From: Selaginella moellendorffii
Lineage: Eukaryota; Streptophyta; Lycopodiopsida; Selaginellales; Selaginellaceae
DNA: 64,000 bases
Assembly (NCBI RefSeq): GCF_000143415.4
Contig: NW_003314392.1
Span: 134,433 to 198,432 of the forward strand
Reading direction: 5' to 3'
Position 1 is the first letter of the stretch. Each line of letters begins with the position of its first letter. Shown piece by piece: positions 35,622 to 47,527 of the stretch. Under the pieces are notes generated by a model. The model was not told the DNA's origin. It saw only the letters and a list, made by a program, of their open reading frames with translations, and searched no databases. The position numbers and the translations under genes were made by a program.

Positions 35622-36085
35622 AACTTGAATTTGGATTTCTCGAGAGGTTACTCAACTTAGTATTATTCAAACCTAAGGACATTTAACCCCAAATATCCCA
35701 AAACCCTTAACCGATTGGAAAAGGGAGTGTCATAGACCTTTTACCTTTATATTTGAACCCCATGGATTTGGTTGCTTACAATCTACTATGCTTTCTTGCA
35801 AATTCACGCCCTTGTGAATAAAAGTTGAGAGCCAAACTCTCCTGAGAACCCCGCTCTCTTGACACCCTACCCTTTAGGTCGAGCCCAGCTAGAGCAAAGT
35901 GGACCTGCCAGATGTCAATCAACATGTGGTGCAATTCCCTTATCCAACCAACAAAGTCAGATTGAAGACCCTCTTTAATACCAAATGTAAGCTTCTGAAT
36001 TTGGACTTTCTGAGAGGTCACTTAACATAATATTATTTAAACCGAACCAAGACCCTTAACCGATTGGAAAAAGGGGTGCACTTTT
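35622..36085 (-). mobile_element. Degenerate TRIM copy 1
   Basis: Left LTR from about 35622 to 35788, internal part with the AATACCAAA primer-site remnant near 35980, and a truncated right LTR (35986-36085). It aligns with the intact TRIM at 43850-44442 but with many transitions (for example CCCGGGAGG there, CTCGAGAGG here). The TG terminus of its left LTR is not clear. Confidence 0.8.
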
Positions 36086-36165
36086 ATATAAGAAACCAAC
36101 TCCCCGAAGTGTCGTAGGCTAAAGGATCCCCGAAAGCATGACCAAAATAACAAAGAGTTCATCGG

Positions 36166-36380
36166 ATGGGACAGAGTCTGAGATCGAGTCCAAGACCGAC
36201 TCTAAGACCGAGTTCAAGATAGAGTCCGGGATCGAGTCCGAGGCCGAATTGGAGACCGAGTTCGAGACTAAGTTCGAGACCGAGTTCGAGACAAAGTCCG
36301 AAATCCGAATCGGGTCCAAGACCGAGTCCGAGGTCAAGTCCGAAGTCAAGTCCAAGATCGGGTCCAAGATCAAGTCCTTT
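36166..36380. repeat. GAGTCC-type simple-sequence array 1
   Basis: Units of 6 and 12 bases around GAGTCCGAG/GAGTTCGAG. Long Glu/Ser/Lys frames are by-products. Similar arrays lie at 36465-36662, 37990-38205, 39080-39640, 41488-41990 and 61650-62220; the last three are inside element R LTRs. Confidence 0.85.
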
Positions 36381-36464
36381 TATGTAAGGAACCAACTCCC
36401 TGAAGTGTCATAGGCTAAAGGATCTCTGAAAGCATGACTAAAATGACAAAGAGTTCATCGGATG

Positions 36465-36662
36465 GGACCGAGTCTGAGATCGAGTCCAAGACCGACTCTG
36501 AGACCGAGTTCGAGATAGAGTCTGGGATCAAGCCCGAGGCCGAATCGGAGACCAAGTTCGAGACAGAGTCCGAGATCCGAATCGGGTCCAAGACAGAGTC
36601 CGAGGTCGAGTCCGAAGTCGAGTCCGAGATCGGGTCTGAGATCGAGTCCGAGATCGAGTCCA
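36465..36662. repeat. GAGTCC-type simple-sequence array 2
   Basis: Flanked on the left by the same CCAACTCCC(T/C)GAAGTGTC-type sequence as array 1. The two arrays belong to a tandemly repeated unit of about 1.1 kb that also holds the degenerate TRIM copies. Confidence 0.85.
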
Positions 36663-36746
36663 ATGTGAAGGATAGGGGAAAACATTCACAATTAGTGTAG
36701 TGACAACAAATTGTAAAGAATTAAAGAGAACAACTTGAGGACAACA

Positions 36747-37326
36747 ACTTGAATTTGGATTTCTCGAGAGGTCACCCAACCCAGTATTATTCAAACTTAA
36801 GGACACTTAACCTAAATATCCCAAAACCCTTAATCGATTGGAAAAGGGAGTGCACTTTTATTCATAGACCCTTTCCCTTTATATTTGAACCTCATGGATC
36901 ATCTCTCAAATTGTTCCTTTTGGTTGCTTACAATCTACTATGCTTTCTTGCAAGTTCACGCCCTTGTGAATAAAAGTTGAGAGCCACAACTCTTCTGAGA
37001 GCCCTGCTCTCTTAACACCCTACCCTTTGGGTCGAGCCCAGCCAGAGCAAAGTGGACTTGCCAAATGTCAATCAACATGTGGTGCAATTCCCTTATCCAA
37101 CCAACAAAATCATATTGAAGACCCTCTTTAATACCAAATGTAATCTCCTGAATTTGGATTTCTTGAGAGGACACATAACATAATATTATTTAAACCAAGG
37201 ATACTTAACTCCAAATATCTCAAGACCATTAACCGATTGAAAAAAAGGGTGCACTTTTATTCATAGGTCTTTTCCTTCTATATTTGAACTGTATAGATCA
37301 TCTTTCAAATTGTTCCTTTTGGTTAG
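36747..37326 (-). mobile_element. Degenerate TRIM copy 2
   Basis: LTR (36747-36931), internal segment (36932-37138, with AATACCAAA), LTR (37139-37326). Same structure as the intact TRIM at 43850, with heavy transition-type divergence. Confidence 0.82.
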
Positions 37327-37329
37327 TAA

Positions 37330-37560
37330 GTTAAAGGGTTTTGAAATACTTGGGGTTAAGTGTTCTTGGGTTTAAATAGTACTGAGTTGGGTGACCTTTT
37401 AAGAAGTCCAAACTTATAAGTTTACATTTGGTATTAGAGAGGGTTTCATGTTTGACTCTATTGATTGGCTAGGGGAATCACACCATATGTTGATTGACAT
37501 TTAGCAGTTCTAGTTTGGGTGACCTCTCAAGAAGTCCAAACTCAATCTTAAGAGCTTACA
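37330..37560 (+). mobile_element. Inverted TRIM fragments
   Basis: Reverse-complement orientation relative to copies 1 and 2: an LTR 3' part, then TTTACATTTGGTATTAGAGA (LTR end plus primer site) near 37419, then internal sequence ending TTGATTGACAT, and a further LTR piece (37505-37560). Confidence 0.7.
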
Positions 37561-37759
37561 CAAATGATTTTGTGGGGCAATTGCTAAGGGCTTTGACTTT
37601 TAAAGCCCACTCAGTCAAGCTCCACTACAGGAAATTGTGGATGAAGAAATCTCAATATCAACATCAACATGAATTGCTACTTCAAATAAATGATCTTTGA
37701 AAAACAATTAATCTCTTTAGGATTTGCCAGAGAAAACAAGAAAATACCAGCATCACGAG
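37561..37759. other. Short spacer without features
   Basis: I see nothing recognisable in these 200 bases. Confidence 0.5.
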
Positions 37760-38840
37760 ATTGTGAGACATGAATTTCTAAACCCCAAAGTGGAGCCAAA
37801 AAGGTGCTATATGGTAGTGGTTGAAGAAGTCCAACAAACATAACATGTTTGGACTAAAATATTTGACTTAGAAAGTTGAGAGCGGGAGTGAAACTCTGAA
37901 CAAAATGCTTAAGGAATGAACATGAAACAATCAGTGAATGAATCTTTAAAAAGGGACACAAAAAAGATTAACACATGGAAGTGTTGAGATCAAATCTAAA
38001 AAGGAATCTGAGATAGAGTCCGAGAAAGAGTCTTAGATGGAGTCCAAGAAGGAGTCCGAGATAGAATCTGAGGAGTCTAAAATGGAGTCCGAGATGGAGT
38101 TCAAAGAGTCTGGGAAAGAATCTAAGACAGGGACCGAGACCGAGACCAAGACTGAGACTAGAGCTAACACCAGGGCCGAGTCCGAGTCCAAGTCAGAGTC
38201 CAAGGGTGAAAGGCCAATGCAATCATCTCCTAGATCTTAGGGGGTTTGGTGAGCTATAAAAGTATAGTAGGGGGGAGGACTTTAGTGGAACAAGTTTGGC
38301 CAGGAAAGTTCAATGTGAACAAGGAAGGCTATACTCACATGATGGCTGATGATAAAATTGCTGAGGAGTTCAAGGCTAGAATGAATACAGATAGACAAGT
38401 GGGGTAACTTAGTAAAGTGTTCAAGAGCCAACTTTAACTCCCCTGAGAGATCAAATGGTTAAATGCTCCCAATTTAAGTGTAGGTGGCACTCCCTACTTG
38501 GATATCTGGTGTGGTTCATTGGAACCTCGTTTTAGCCATATGGCTAGGGCACCCAGAGGTGGAAGGTGGGGAGATTACCTATAAGGCTTGTGTTAAGTTG
38601 TGGTGTTTCGAAATATCATTCTAAAGTCTTGAATTGTGGAAAAGAAAAAGAGCAGTCCTTTTGTGTAGTGACCAAGGATATGGTCACATGGCAAGAAAGT
38701 CCTAAATGTCAATAGGACTTAATGGTCAAGCCTTCAACCCTTAACCTAGTGGTGGTGTTCGTAAGTACAGTCGAAGATAGAAAGGGATTTAATAGGGACC
38801 GAAGAAGGGATATTGGGGAAAAGTGTTCCCTATGTCTCTA
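37760..38840 (-). mobile_element. Old fragment of element R LTR
   Basis: Aligns with 38845-40260 (for example GGGTTTGGTGAGCT and AAAGTATAGTAGGGGG near 38245) with many substitutions, including its own GAGTCC array (37990-38205). It lies opposite to the LTR at 40489. Confidence 0.75.
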
Positions 38841-38844
38841 GGCA

Positions 38845-40488
38845 TCTTAAGAATGTGTGAGACACAAAATCCCTAGGCCCCAAAGTGGAGCCGGAGGGGT
38901 GCCACGTGGTAGTGGCTGAAGCGAAAGCCAAATGAGCGTAACACGTTTGGACTAAAAGCTCCACCTTGAAAGGTCGAGAGCGGGAGTGGAACTCCCAACG
39001 AAGTGCTCGAGGAACAAGCACAAAGAGAGCAATAAGTGAGGCTCCAAAAAGGGACCCAAAAGGACCAACACATGACACATGGAAGTGTCCGAGATGGACC
39101 CGAGTTGGAGTCCGAAGTGGAGTCCGAGAAGGACCCCGAGATGGAGTCCGAGGTGGAGTCCGAGGTGGACCCGAGATGGACCCGAGATGGAGTCCGAGAT
39201 GGAGTCTGAGAAGGACCCGAGATGGAGTCTAAGGTGGAGTCCGAGATGGAGTCCGAGATGGACCCGAGATGGAGTCCGAGATGGAGTCTGAGATGGAGTC
39301 CGAGATGGACCCGAGATGGACCCGAGATGGACCCGAGATGGAGTCCGAGAAGGACCCGAGATGGAGTCCAAGGTGGAGTCCGAGATGGAGTCCGAGATGG
39401 ACCCAAGATGGACCCGAGATGGAGTCCGAGATGGAGTCCAAAATGGACCCGAGATGGAGTCCGAAGTCGAGACCGGGACCAAGACCGAGACCGGGACCGA
39501 GACTGAGACCGAGATCGGGACCGAGACCGAGACTGAGGCCGAGGCCGAGTCCGAGTCCGAGTCCGAATCCGAGTCCGAGTCCGAGTTCGAGTCCGAGTTC
39601 GAGTCCGAGTCCGAGGCCGAGTCCAAGTTCGAGCCTGAGAGGGTGAAAGCCCAAAGCGTTCATCTCCCAGACCCTGGGGGGTTTGGTGAGCTCCAAAAGT
39701 ATAGTAGGGGGAGGACTGCAGTGGAGCCAGTTTGGCCAGGAAAGGCCAGTTTGGCCCAGGAAGGCCGGACCCAGTGTTGGGTGATGAGCTGCCCACTGGG
39801 AAGTCCAAGACTAGAGTGAACACAAGCCGACAAGCGGGGTAGCTTGGTGAGGTGTTCAAGAGCCGGCTCTAGTTCCCCCGGGAGATCGACTAGCCGATGC
39901 TCCCAGTCCAAGTGTGGGTGGCACTACCTACTTGGATACCTGATGTGGCTCAACGGAACCTCGCTCTAAGCCCATGGCTAGAGCACCCAAAGGCAGAAGG
40001 CGAGGAGAGTACCCCTGAGGCCCGCGTAGGGCCACGGTGTTCCGAAATGTTGTTCCAAAGTCCTAGACTGTGGAAAGGAAAAGGAGTAGCCCTCTAGTGT
40101 GGTGATAAAGGACACGGTCACCCAGTGAGGAAGTCCCAGAGGATAGTTGGACTTAGAGGTCGGGCCTGTGGGCCTTGATCCAGTGGCAGTGTTGATGAAC
40201 ACGGCCATGGACAGAAAGGGACTTGGTGGGGACCAGAAAGGAGATATTAGGGAAGGCTATTTCCTATGTCTGCAGGCATCCTAAGGATGCTAAGGAGTGG
40301 ATCTGGGATGACCACTCATGGACGGATAGCCCAGTCTTGGAGAGATGGGATTGCAATGTAGGTGGTGTTGGACCACCGATGTGACCAAGGTGATTGGGCA
40401 TGGCCTAGCATAACGGGCTGGTATGTTGGTGGTGCCTTGGGGTGTTGGTCAAGGGATCGGACACGTGGAGCACTTGGACCAAGTGCAG
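38845..40488 (-). mobile_element. Inverted partial LTR of element R
   Basis: Reverse complement of 40630 to about 42230 in the adjacent LTR, including the GAGTCC array (39080-39640). With the LTR at 40489 it forms a large inverted repeat with arms of about 1.6 kb and a spacer of about 145 bp. Ser/Asp- and Arg/Pro-rich frames across it are repeat by-products, not proteins. Confidence 0.85.
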
Positions 40489-41487
40489 TATAAGCGACTA
40501 AATTTTCCATTCTACTTTAGTCACTTAACCACACCTCTGACCACTTGGAGGAGTCTCATTCACAACCTCCATAAGTCCAATCCAGGACTTGGGACTTGCT
40601 AGCCCCGAGAATGGCATCCATGCCACTCAACATTTGCACTTGGTCCAAGTGCTCCACGTGTCCGATCCCATGACCGACACTCAAAGGTACCACCGACATA
40701 GCAGCCCATTACGCTAAGGCCATGCCCAATCACCTTTGCCACACTGGTAGTCCAATACCACTTGCATCACCGTCTTGGCTCTCCAAGACTAGGCAAACCA
40801 TCCGTGAGTGGTCATCTCAAATCCACTCCTTAGCATCCTTAGGATGCCCACCGACAAGGGGAATAGCCTTCCCCAATATCCCTCTGTCAGTCCCCACTAA
40901 GTCCCTTTCTGCCCCTGGCCGTGTTTGCCAACACTGCCACTGGATCGAGACCCACAGGCCCGACCACTAAGTCCCACGGTCCTCTGGGACTTCCTCACCA
41001 CACGACTGTGTCCTTGGTCACTACCCCAGAGGACTGCTCCTCTTCCTTTCCACAGTCTGGGCCTTTGGGGCAACACTTCGGAACACCGTGGCCTTATGCG
41101 AGCCACCTGGGTACTCTCCCCGCCTTCTGCCCTTGGGTGCTCTAGCCATGGGCTTAGAGCGAGGTTCCGTTGAGCCACGCCTGGTATCCAAGTAGGTAGT
41201 GCCACCCACACTTGGACTGGGAGCATCGGCCAGTCGATCTCCCGGGGGAACTAGAGCCGGCTCTTGAACACTTCACCAAGCTACCCCGCTTGTCGGTCTG
41301 TGTTCACTCTAGTCTTGGACTTCCCAGTGGGTAGCTCATCACCCAACACTGGGTCCGGCCTTCCTGGGCCAAACTGGCCTTTCCTGGCCAAACTGGCTCC
41401 ACTGCAGTCCTCCCCCTACTATACTTTTGGAGCTCACCAAACCCCCCAGGGTCTGGGAGACAAACGCTTTGGGCTTTCACCCTCTCA

Positions 41488-41584
41488 GACTCGAACTCGG
41501 ACTCGGACTCGGACTCGGACTCAGACTCGGACTCGGACTCGGGCTCGGGCTCGGTCTCGGCCTCGGCCTCGGTCTCGGTCCCGA

Positions 41585-41628
<44 letters not shown>

Positions 41629-41990
41629 CTGGTCTCGGTCTCGACTTCGGACTCCATCTCGGACTCCATCTCGGACTCCATCTCGGACTCCATCTCGGGT
41701 CCATCTCGGACTCCATCTCGGGTCCATCTCGGACTCCATTTCGGGTCCATCTCGGACTCCATCTTGGGTCCATCTCGGACTCCATCTCGGACTCCATTTC
41801 GGGTCCATCTCGGGTCCACCTCGGACTCCATCTCGGACTCCATCTCGGACTCCATTTCGGGTCCATCTCGGGTCCACCTCGGACTCCATCTCGGACTCCA
41901 TTTCGGGTCCATCTCGGGTCCACCTCGGACTCCATCTCGGACTCCATCTCGGACTCCACTTCGGACTCCAACTCGGGTCCATCTCGGACA
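41488..41990. repeat. GACTCG / GACTCCATCTCG array in element R LTR
   Basis: Two layers: a 6-base part (GACTCG, GGTCTCG) and a 12- to 15-base part (ATCTCGGACTCC, ATCTCGGGTCC). The homologous array in the other LTR (61650-62220) differs in unit order and length, which shows rapid turnover. Confidence 0.9.
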
Positions 41991-43844
41991 CTTCCACGTG
42001 TCATGTGTTGGTCCTTTTGGGTCCCTTTTTGGAGCCTTGCTTTTTGCTCGCTTCGTGCTCGTTCCTCGAGCACTTCGTTGGGAGTTCCACTCCTGCTCTT
42101 GACTTTTCAAGTCGGAGCTTTTGGTCCAAACGTGTTACGCTTGTTTGGCTCTCGCTTCAGCCACTACCACGTGGCACCCTTTCCGGCTCCACTTTGGGGC
42201 CTAGGGATTTTGTGTCTCACAACTCCACCACCCATAGACGAAGTTCGATGTCCTCATCGAATGGTAAACCATTTTGTAAAGTAACACTCGCATGTTACTC
42301 GCATGTTACCATTTCCATCCTTGGCACCTAGCCAATATTTGTCAATGGTTTGACATTGAAGGCTCACCATGCCTTTTGCATATGCCTCAATGGTTTGACA
42401 CCAAAGGCTCACCATGCCTTGCCTATCCTCTAAGGAGGGTAGTCTCTCCAACTTAGAGACTGATTAGACCACATGTAGTGGTTCTCTCCTTTTATTGGTT
42501 TAGTTCTCGCTAAACCTTTTAGAGACCCTTCTCTAAGTCAATCCCACTACTCCTTCTCAAGTAGTCTCAATTTCCATCTATTGAATGTTTGCACCTTGGA
42601 ACTTTTACTCTTTTGGCTTTTGGAAGTCAATTTCCTAGGTGTCTCCAACACCTTGCATTGCACAGATTGTGCAACTCCACTTCCCTATCCTAGGAAGTTC
42701 ATTACTTAAGGGCACCATCTTCCTCTCTTCTATTTCGTGCCACCTTGGGCACTAAGTTCCATTTATCACACTTTGTGCTAGGGTTGTCCATCGCCCTATC
42801 ATTTGGCTACCTTACCGCTCCCTCCCTTGGAGCTTCCACTTTCGCCAAATCGGAGCAATTCGGAATCCATCCTTGGAAACACACTTCCTTTCCCGCAATT
42901 TGTTAGCGTCCAACACATTAGTGTTCCTCGCCTAACTTTGTCACTTGGATTCCTTCCAAGGAATTCCACGGCCCTATCTTGGCCACTCATCTTTTGCTCC
43001 TATCCATTGATTGTTGCACCAAGCAACATCGAATCTCTACCTCCCTCCTTGAGGTGTTCTTTTGATTCCATAGCAAAGGCTCTGCTTTGCCAAGACTAGG
43101 GTGTTCACCCCTAGTAAGTCTCTTTTAGCATCTTCTGCTGTGGGCTCTATCCTCGGCCCAACTTTGTGACCCTCTCATGGGTCTCTTTAGAGACTACTTT
43201 CCTTGGACACACTATGCCATCGGAATGACATAGCTCATTTCCCTAAGGTGCTTTTCCCACTTGGTCACCTTGACCAAGCCACACCATCATCCATAGTTCA
43301 AATCAACACTTTGAACTAGGAACCTTATTCCTTAACCCAAACAAGGACCTTGTCCTTATTTAGCCACAAGATCACCTAGTGATCTCACCTCGGCACCTTA
43401 ACAGGTTTGCCAATAGGTACTAGGTCTTCCAGACCTTTAACTTGTTAACTACGACCCCGGGGGCATCCCCCACACTTGGCGGTGCGCACAAGCTAGCCCT
43501 TCCGGCCAAAGGTCCATAGCAACTGAGATTAGGTGTCCCCATCTCACTCACCACGTCCTTGGTGCCACTCACACCAAAGCGTTCAAGTTAGATATGCCGA
43601 GCTTTCACACTAAGCAATCTAACCGTGCATCACGACTGCGAGGCATCCCTCGCTTGGCGGTGTGCCCAAACCAGTCTCCCCACTGAGAGTCCATGACCAC
43701 CGAAATATGAGTGTCCTCATATTCCAAACTATCACCACGCCCTAGTGATTTGGGACTCGAACCCAAGCACTAGAGGGTCGGGACTCGAACCCAACCTCCG
43801 TATATGCATCTACGGACGGCATCACACAAGATGCCTGGCGTGAC

Positions 43845-43849
43845 TCCCC
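43845..43849. repeat. Target-site duplication of TRIM (left)
   Basis: TCCCC, repeated at 44443-44447. Confidence 0.93.
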
Positions 43850-44442
43850 TGTAAGCTCCTGAGTTTGGACTTCCCGGGAGGTCACCCAGCCCAGTACTAT
43901 TCAAACCCAAGGACGCTTAACCCCAAATATCCCAAGACCCTTAACCGATTGGAAAAGGGGGTGCACTCTTGTTCATAGGCCCTTTCCCTCTATATTTGAA
44001 CCCCATGGATCGTCTCTCAAGTCGTTCCCTTTGGTTGCTTACAATCCACCACGCTTCCCTGCAAGTTCACGCCCTCGTGAACGGAAGCTGAGAGCCGCAG
44101 CTCTCCCGAGAGCCCCGCTCTCTTGACACCCTACCCCTCGGGTCGAGCCCAGCGGGAGCAAACTGGACCAGCCAGATGTCAATCAACATGTGGTGTGATT
44201 CCCCTAGCCAACCAACAGAGTCGGACCCAAGACCCCTCTGATACCAAATGTAAGCTCCTGAGTTTGGACTTCCCGGGAGGTCACCCAGCCCAGTACTATT
44301 CAAACCCAAGGACGCTTAACCCCAAATATCCCAAGACCCTTAACCGATTGGAAAAGGGGGTGCACTCTTGTTCATGGGCCCTTTCCCTCTATATTTGAAC
44401 CCCATGGATCGTCTCTCAAGTCGTTCCCTTTGGTTGCTTACA
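43850..44442 (-). mobile_element. TRIM (terminal-repeat retrotransposon in miniature), 593 bp, intact ends
   Basis: Two 194-bp LTRs (43850-44043 and 44249-44442), TGTAAGCTCC...GGTTGCTTACA, almost identical, around a 205-bp internal segment. On the minus strand a primer site TGGTATCAGAGG (plus strand CCTCTGATACCA, 44235-44246) abuts the LTR at 44249. A perfect 5-bp TSD (TCCCC) flanks it. It has no coding capacity and needs proteins from another LTR element. Confidence 0.95.
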
Positions 44443-44484
44443 TCCCCACGCCGGTGCACCAACTTATTTTTATAGCGCGCTACA

Positions 44485-44652
44485 GATCACAGCTTAGGAA
44501 CCTAGTTCCCCCACACTGCCAAGTCCTCTCACTTGACATATCTGTGATCATGCATGGGCTCCTCCATGCTTGGCCCCATGGGCCACCCCTTTTGAAGTTA
44601 GCACCTTCAACTAGGGTATTTGTTCCCCCCAACTTACCAATCTCACTTAGAA
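44485..44652 (-). other. Element R internal region, part 1
   Basis: Non-coding. On the minus strand this is the last part before the 3' LTR. A GTGGGGGAAC stretch (plus strand GTTCCCCCAC near 44505) is the nearest purine-rich candidate tract, but it is not adjacent to the LTR. Confidence 0.6.
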
Positions 44653-44674
44653 GCTCTATTTCGTTAAAGTGGGA
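44653..44674 (+). repeat. Left terminal inverted repeat, element T copy C
   Basis: GCTC then TATTTCGTTAAAGTGGGA. It pairs with 58333-58354 read on the other strand, with one mismatch (C or T at the fourth base). Confidence 0.9.
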
Positions 44675-45310
44675 TTTATTCAGTAAAATGGGACTAGGTA
44701 CAAATTTTCAAGTATTTGAAAATGACGTGAAATTATATGTTTTTTGTCCAGGGGCTAGACATATCTGGGGCATGGTGACTAGCGCGGTGACCTTATGTCC
44801 AGACTGAGTCCATCTAGTTGTATAATAAATCTCATTGTCAAGGTGAACAAGCCGAATCTGAAGCTAAAGAAGAGCGATGGCATGCGCGCACACACTATTT
44901 GTTTGTTCATTGAGCGTGTGGTGAGCTTTCCAAGATGAACATCATTCCTATTAGCCAGACATATAACTTAATGGTGAGAACATTTAGATATTATTCAATG
45001 TTATCTTTTTCTAACGAATCTAATTGTGAAGGTGTAGCAAGAGGCATTGCTAGTCTGGAGAAGTCATTTAACTCATTTGACCCTTAGTGTATTTTCATGA
45101 AACTAAATAACATTCATATTATTAAGGAATTTCTCTAGTACCTTTTTTTTACGACATAGAGGCTTGCATTTCTTTCAAAGGTGATTTAGTAAAAGGCCTG
45201 AGGGCACATGCCATTCTATTTCTCAAACCGGTATTAAGATATACTAGTGCAAAGGGAAAAAGGTATTTAGTGATCAAGTAAATGGCATGAGGGCACACGC
45301 CATTATAAGC
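44675..45310. other. Left subterminal region of copy C
   Basis: No complete gene seen. It contains a plus-strand AAG|GTGAACAAGCCGAATCTGAA cassette at 44841-44875 followed directly by a palindrome-like ATGGCATGCGCGCACACACT, a partial palindrome near 45197 and a near-complete palindrome at 45282-45303. Confidence 0.6.
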
Positions 45311-45568
45311 CTAAGCGCTAGTGGACACCTCCTTTTTGGTACTCTCAGCGGTACTATCATCCTTCTCCGGGTCAGTTGTTTTGCTTTGGATTGTTGTCTC
45401 TGACGTTACTGGGGCGTTCTCGATAGTTGTTAATGTTGCCGTTTGTTCAGAAAAATGATCACCTGGAGTATAGTACGGGGAGTGTGGAAGACTTATATAT
45501 TCTACATCTTCACCTATCTCCTTCTCCGTCTCCTTTTCTGCCTCACTTACAGATTTTGTGCTTGCCAT
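45311..45568 (-). CDS. Small acidic protein or 3' exon, 85 aa
   Basis: From ATG 45568 (MASTKSVSEAEKETEK...) to the TAG at 45311-45313: 85 residues, rich in Glu, Ser and Thr, containing YISLPHSPYYTPGDHFSEQT and a Lys/Glu tail. I recognise no domain. The first in-frame ATG is 102 bases further up, but the Glu/Lys-rich part starts here. In copy B the same coding sequence is fused in frame to the transposase by a deletion and stays open, with substitutions. It could be an independent small protein or the last exon of a longer gene. Confidence 0.45.
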   Translation of the reverse strand: MASTKSVSEAEKETEKEIGEDVEYISLPHSPYYTPGDHFSEQTATLTTIENAPVTSETTIQSKTTDPEKDDSTAESTKKEVSTSA

Positions 45569-46206
45569 GAGAACGCTCTTCACCCTAAAATATGGAGTTC
45601 GTTGTGTTATAAAAGGAAACCAACACACACGCTGCAAGGGAATGATGGTACATAAAGCACGTAAGCCCACAATATGGGTTTATGTGCCATTAATATGGGC
45701 CACACGCCATATTATTAGATTTATGCACGTGTGATTGGTAAATGCATATGTCACATCATCTTTGTTTTACCTCACACACTATATCAGGCCTAATGAACCA
45801 TATCACATGTGCGCACATGCTATATATATGGAGAAGTATTATGCAAGGATAGAAATTCAATGCATGATTGTGGAGAGCAATGGCATGAAGCCACATGCTA
45901 AATAACATTTTAGAGAAAGAATTAAAATAAAAACATGCAAACAGTACTGAGTGGACCAAGACTTAGAAGTGCACAATTGAATGAGGTATTTCTAATAAAT
46001 ACTTCACTCACCTCATATAGGAATGGCTACCACTCTCAAATGGCGTATCGCCTCATGCCATCACCTCGCAATTTGTGATAACAATCCGATGAATTCATAT
46101 TCGGCTTGTTCACCTTGAACTTTAAGTAAGATTTGCTAGAACAACTAAGAATTTATACTTGTTATTTGTATCATCTCACCTAGGAATGGCGTAAGGCCAT
46201 ATGCCA
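45569..46206. other. Spacer between small ORF and transposase 3' end
   Basis: AT-rich with two near-complete palindromes (46040-46061 and 46186-46207). A second minus-strand copy of the acidic cassette (AAG|GTGAACAAGCCGAATATGAA, near 46116) could be an alternative last exon of the transposase. Confidence 0.55.
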
Positions 46207-46241
46207 TCACGCCTCCTCTGATTCAGATTCGGATTGTTCAC

Positions 46242-46293
46242 CTTGAAATAAAATACATTAGAAACTTAGTAAAGGAATATTCATGAATCTCAC
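46242..46293 (-). other. Putative last intron of the transposase-like gene
   Basis: GTGAGATTC ... TATTTCAAG, 52 nt, phase 1. Splicing joins ...TRVQG to EQSESESEEA and a TGA. Without splicing the frame ends after 17 codons of AT-rich sequence (EIHEYSFTKFLMYFISR). Confidence 0.6.
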
Positions 46294-47527
46294 CTTGAAC
46301 CCGGGTTATGAATGCTCTTGCTGCATCTCTTGCATGGTCTGGCAAGGTGATGGTGGCACTCTGCTTCCGCATCCAACCATGCACAACATTATCCACCGAT
46401 ATGCTCATGCTGGGATCCCTTGGATTCAGCACCCATCTCTTTTCTAGGCAATCGTTCGTATATCCAGAACTTGGCTTGAACCACTCCACAGTTACATTGA
46501 AGGAGTTAGTTTCCGCGTCCTCCTCTGCATCAGTGATGCAGCGCCCCACCCATATCATTTGTTTTTTATTACTGGGTCTGACAAGCACGACCATTCCTTT
46601 GCAGACCTGTACTGAATTGAATGCTGAATCCGGCTTCTTGTTCCTCGGCCCACAATAGTGATCCTCAACATCGTTATCTGTCACTGCATTTCCAGAGGAC
46701 ATTGTTCCGCTACTATCTGGTGCTCTGGGTTCTGGCCAAAAGGACTCTTCCAATTCTTCATATACAACCGGCCCATTTTGGATAGCAGATATAATCTTCT
46801 CCCAGTATTCGAGCAAAGGCTTGCACCTCTGAAAATAGGATTCTCCACCAAACACCAACCCCCTCTTCCAGAAGGCAATATGCTGTCTAATCCCGGCCAC
46901 TATACTTTCCTGGTCTTTGAGTCCATCCGGGTGCATCGGCCGTGGGGAACCCTGAGGAATCATAGGTTCCCCAGTTATGGGATCTCTCTTGAAGAGTTCA
47001 ATGCCGTCCACTGGCAGCCACACTGTGTCCCATTCTCTCATCTTGTACCTCATCACTGGAGCACCGTCACACATGTTGAAATGAAACTGAAGAGGCTTGG
47101 AGTGGCCAATCAGCGTTTCGGATCCGTCCCTGATGTAGCCTCTTACAAACCCCTTAAAGTCTGGAACCTCTGTCAGAAGTGTAGCTTCAACAGTGCCTTT
47201 GATGCAATTTTGGAATTCATCGTAGAGTTGTGGGAGGGTGAGGACATTGGATCGCCGGAGGGACTCTGCCAGGTGACTGAACATGGCATCGACGTCTTCA
47301 TGAGTGTGCCCAACCATGAGAAAGCCAAGTGTAACCGTTTCAAATATGCCTTTGGCAACAAGCATCGCCAAGTACGTGAAGACGTACATGTTTTTGTTCT
47401 CACTGCCAGCATTGTCTGTTTGGAGCAGAAGATGGGGTGGAAGGCCACATCGGCCGCAAGAACTTCCTTGAGATTCTGCTTCGTTTGGATGAGGCTGTGC
47501 ATTCACCGGGCGACCAGCCTCGTCGGA

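Larger units (their letters stand above)
40489..44484 (-). repeat. 3' LTR of element R (contains a TRIM)
   Basis: Plus-strand view: starts TATAAGCGACTAAATTTTCC (TA where the other LTR has TG) and ends GCGCGCTACA at 44484. Without the 598 bp of TRIM plus its duplication it is about 3.4 kb. It carries the GACTCG/GACTCC array at 41488-41990 and aligns with 60648-64000 at high identity. Confidence 0.87.

Noticed and set aside
38873-39859. Long minus-strand frame of over 300 codons across 38873-39859 and similar ones at 41264-42331 and 61371-62514
   Set aside because: Ser/Asp, Arg/Pro or Leu/Gly repeats appear in several frames at once because the array units are multiples of three bases. These are LTR simple-sequence by-products.
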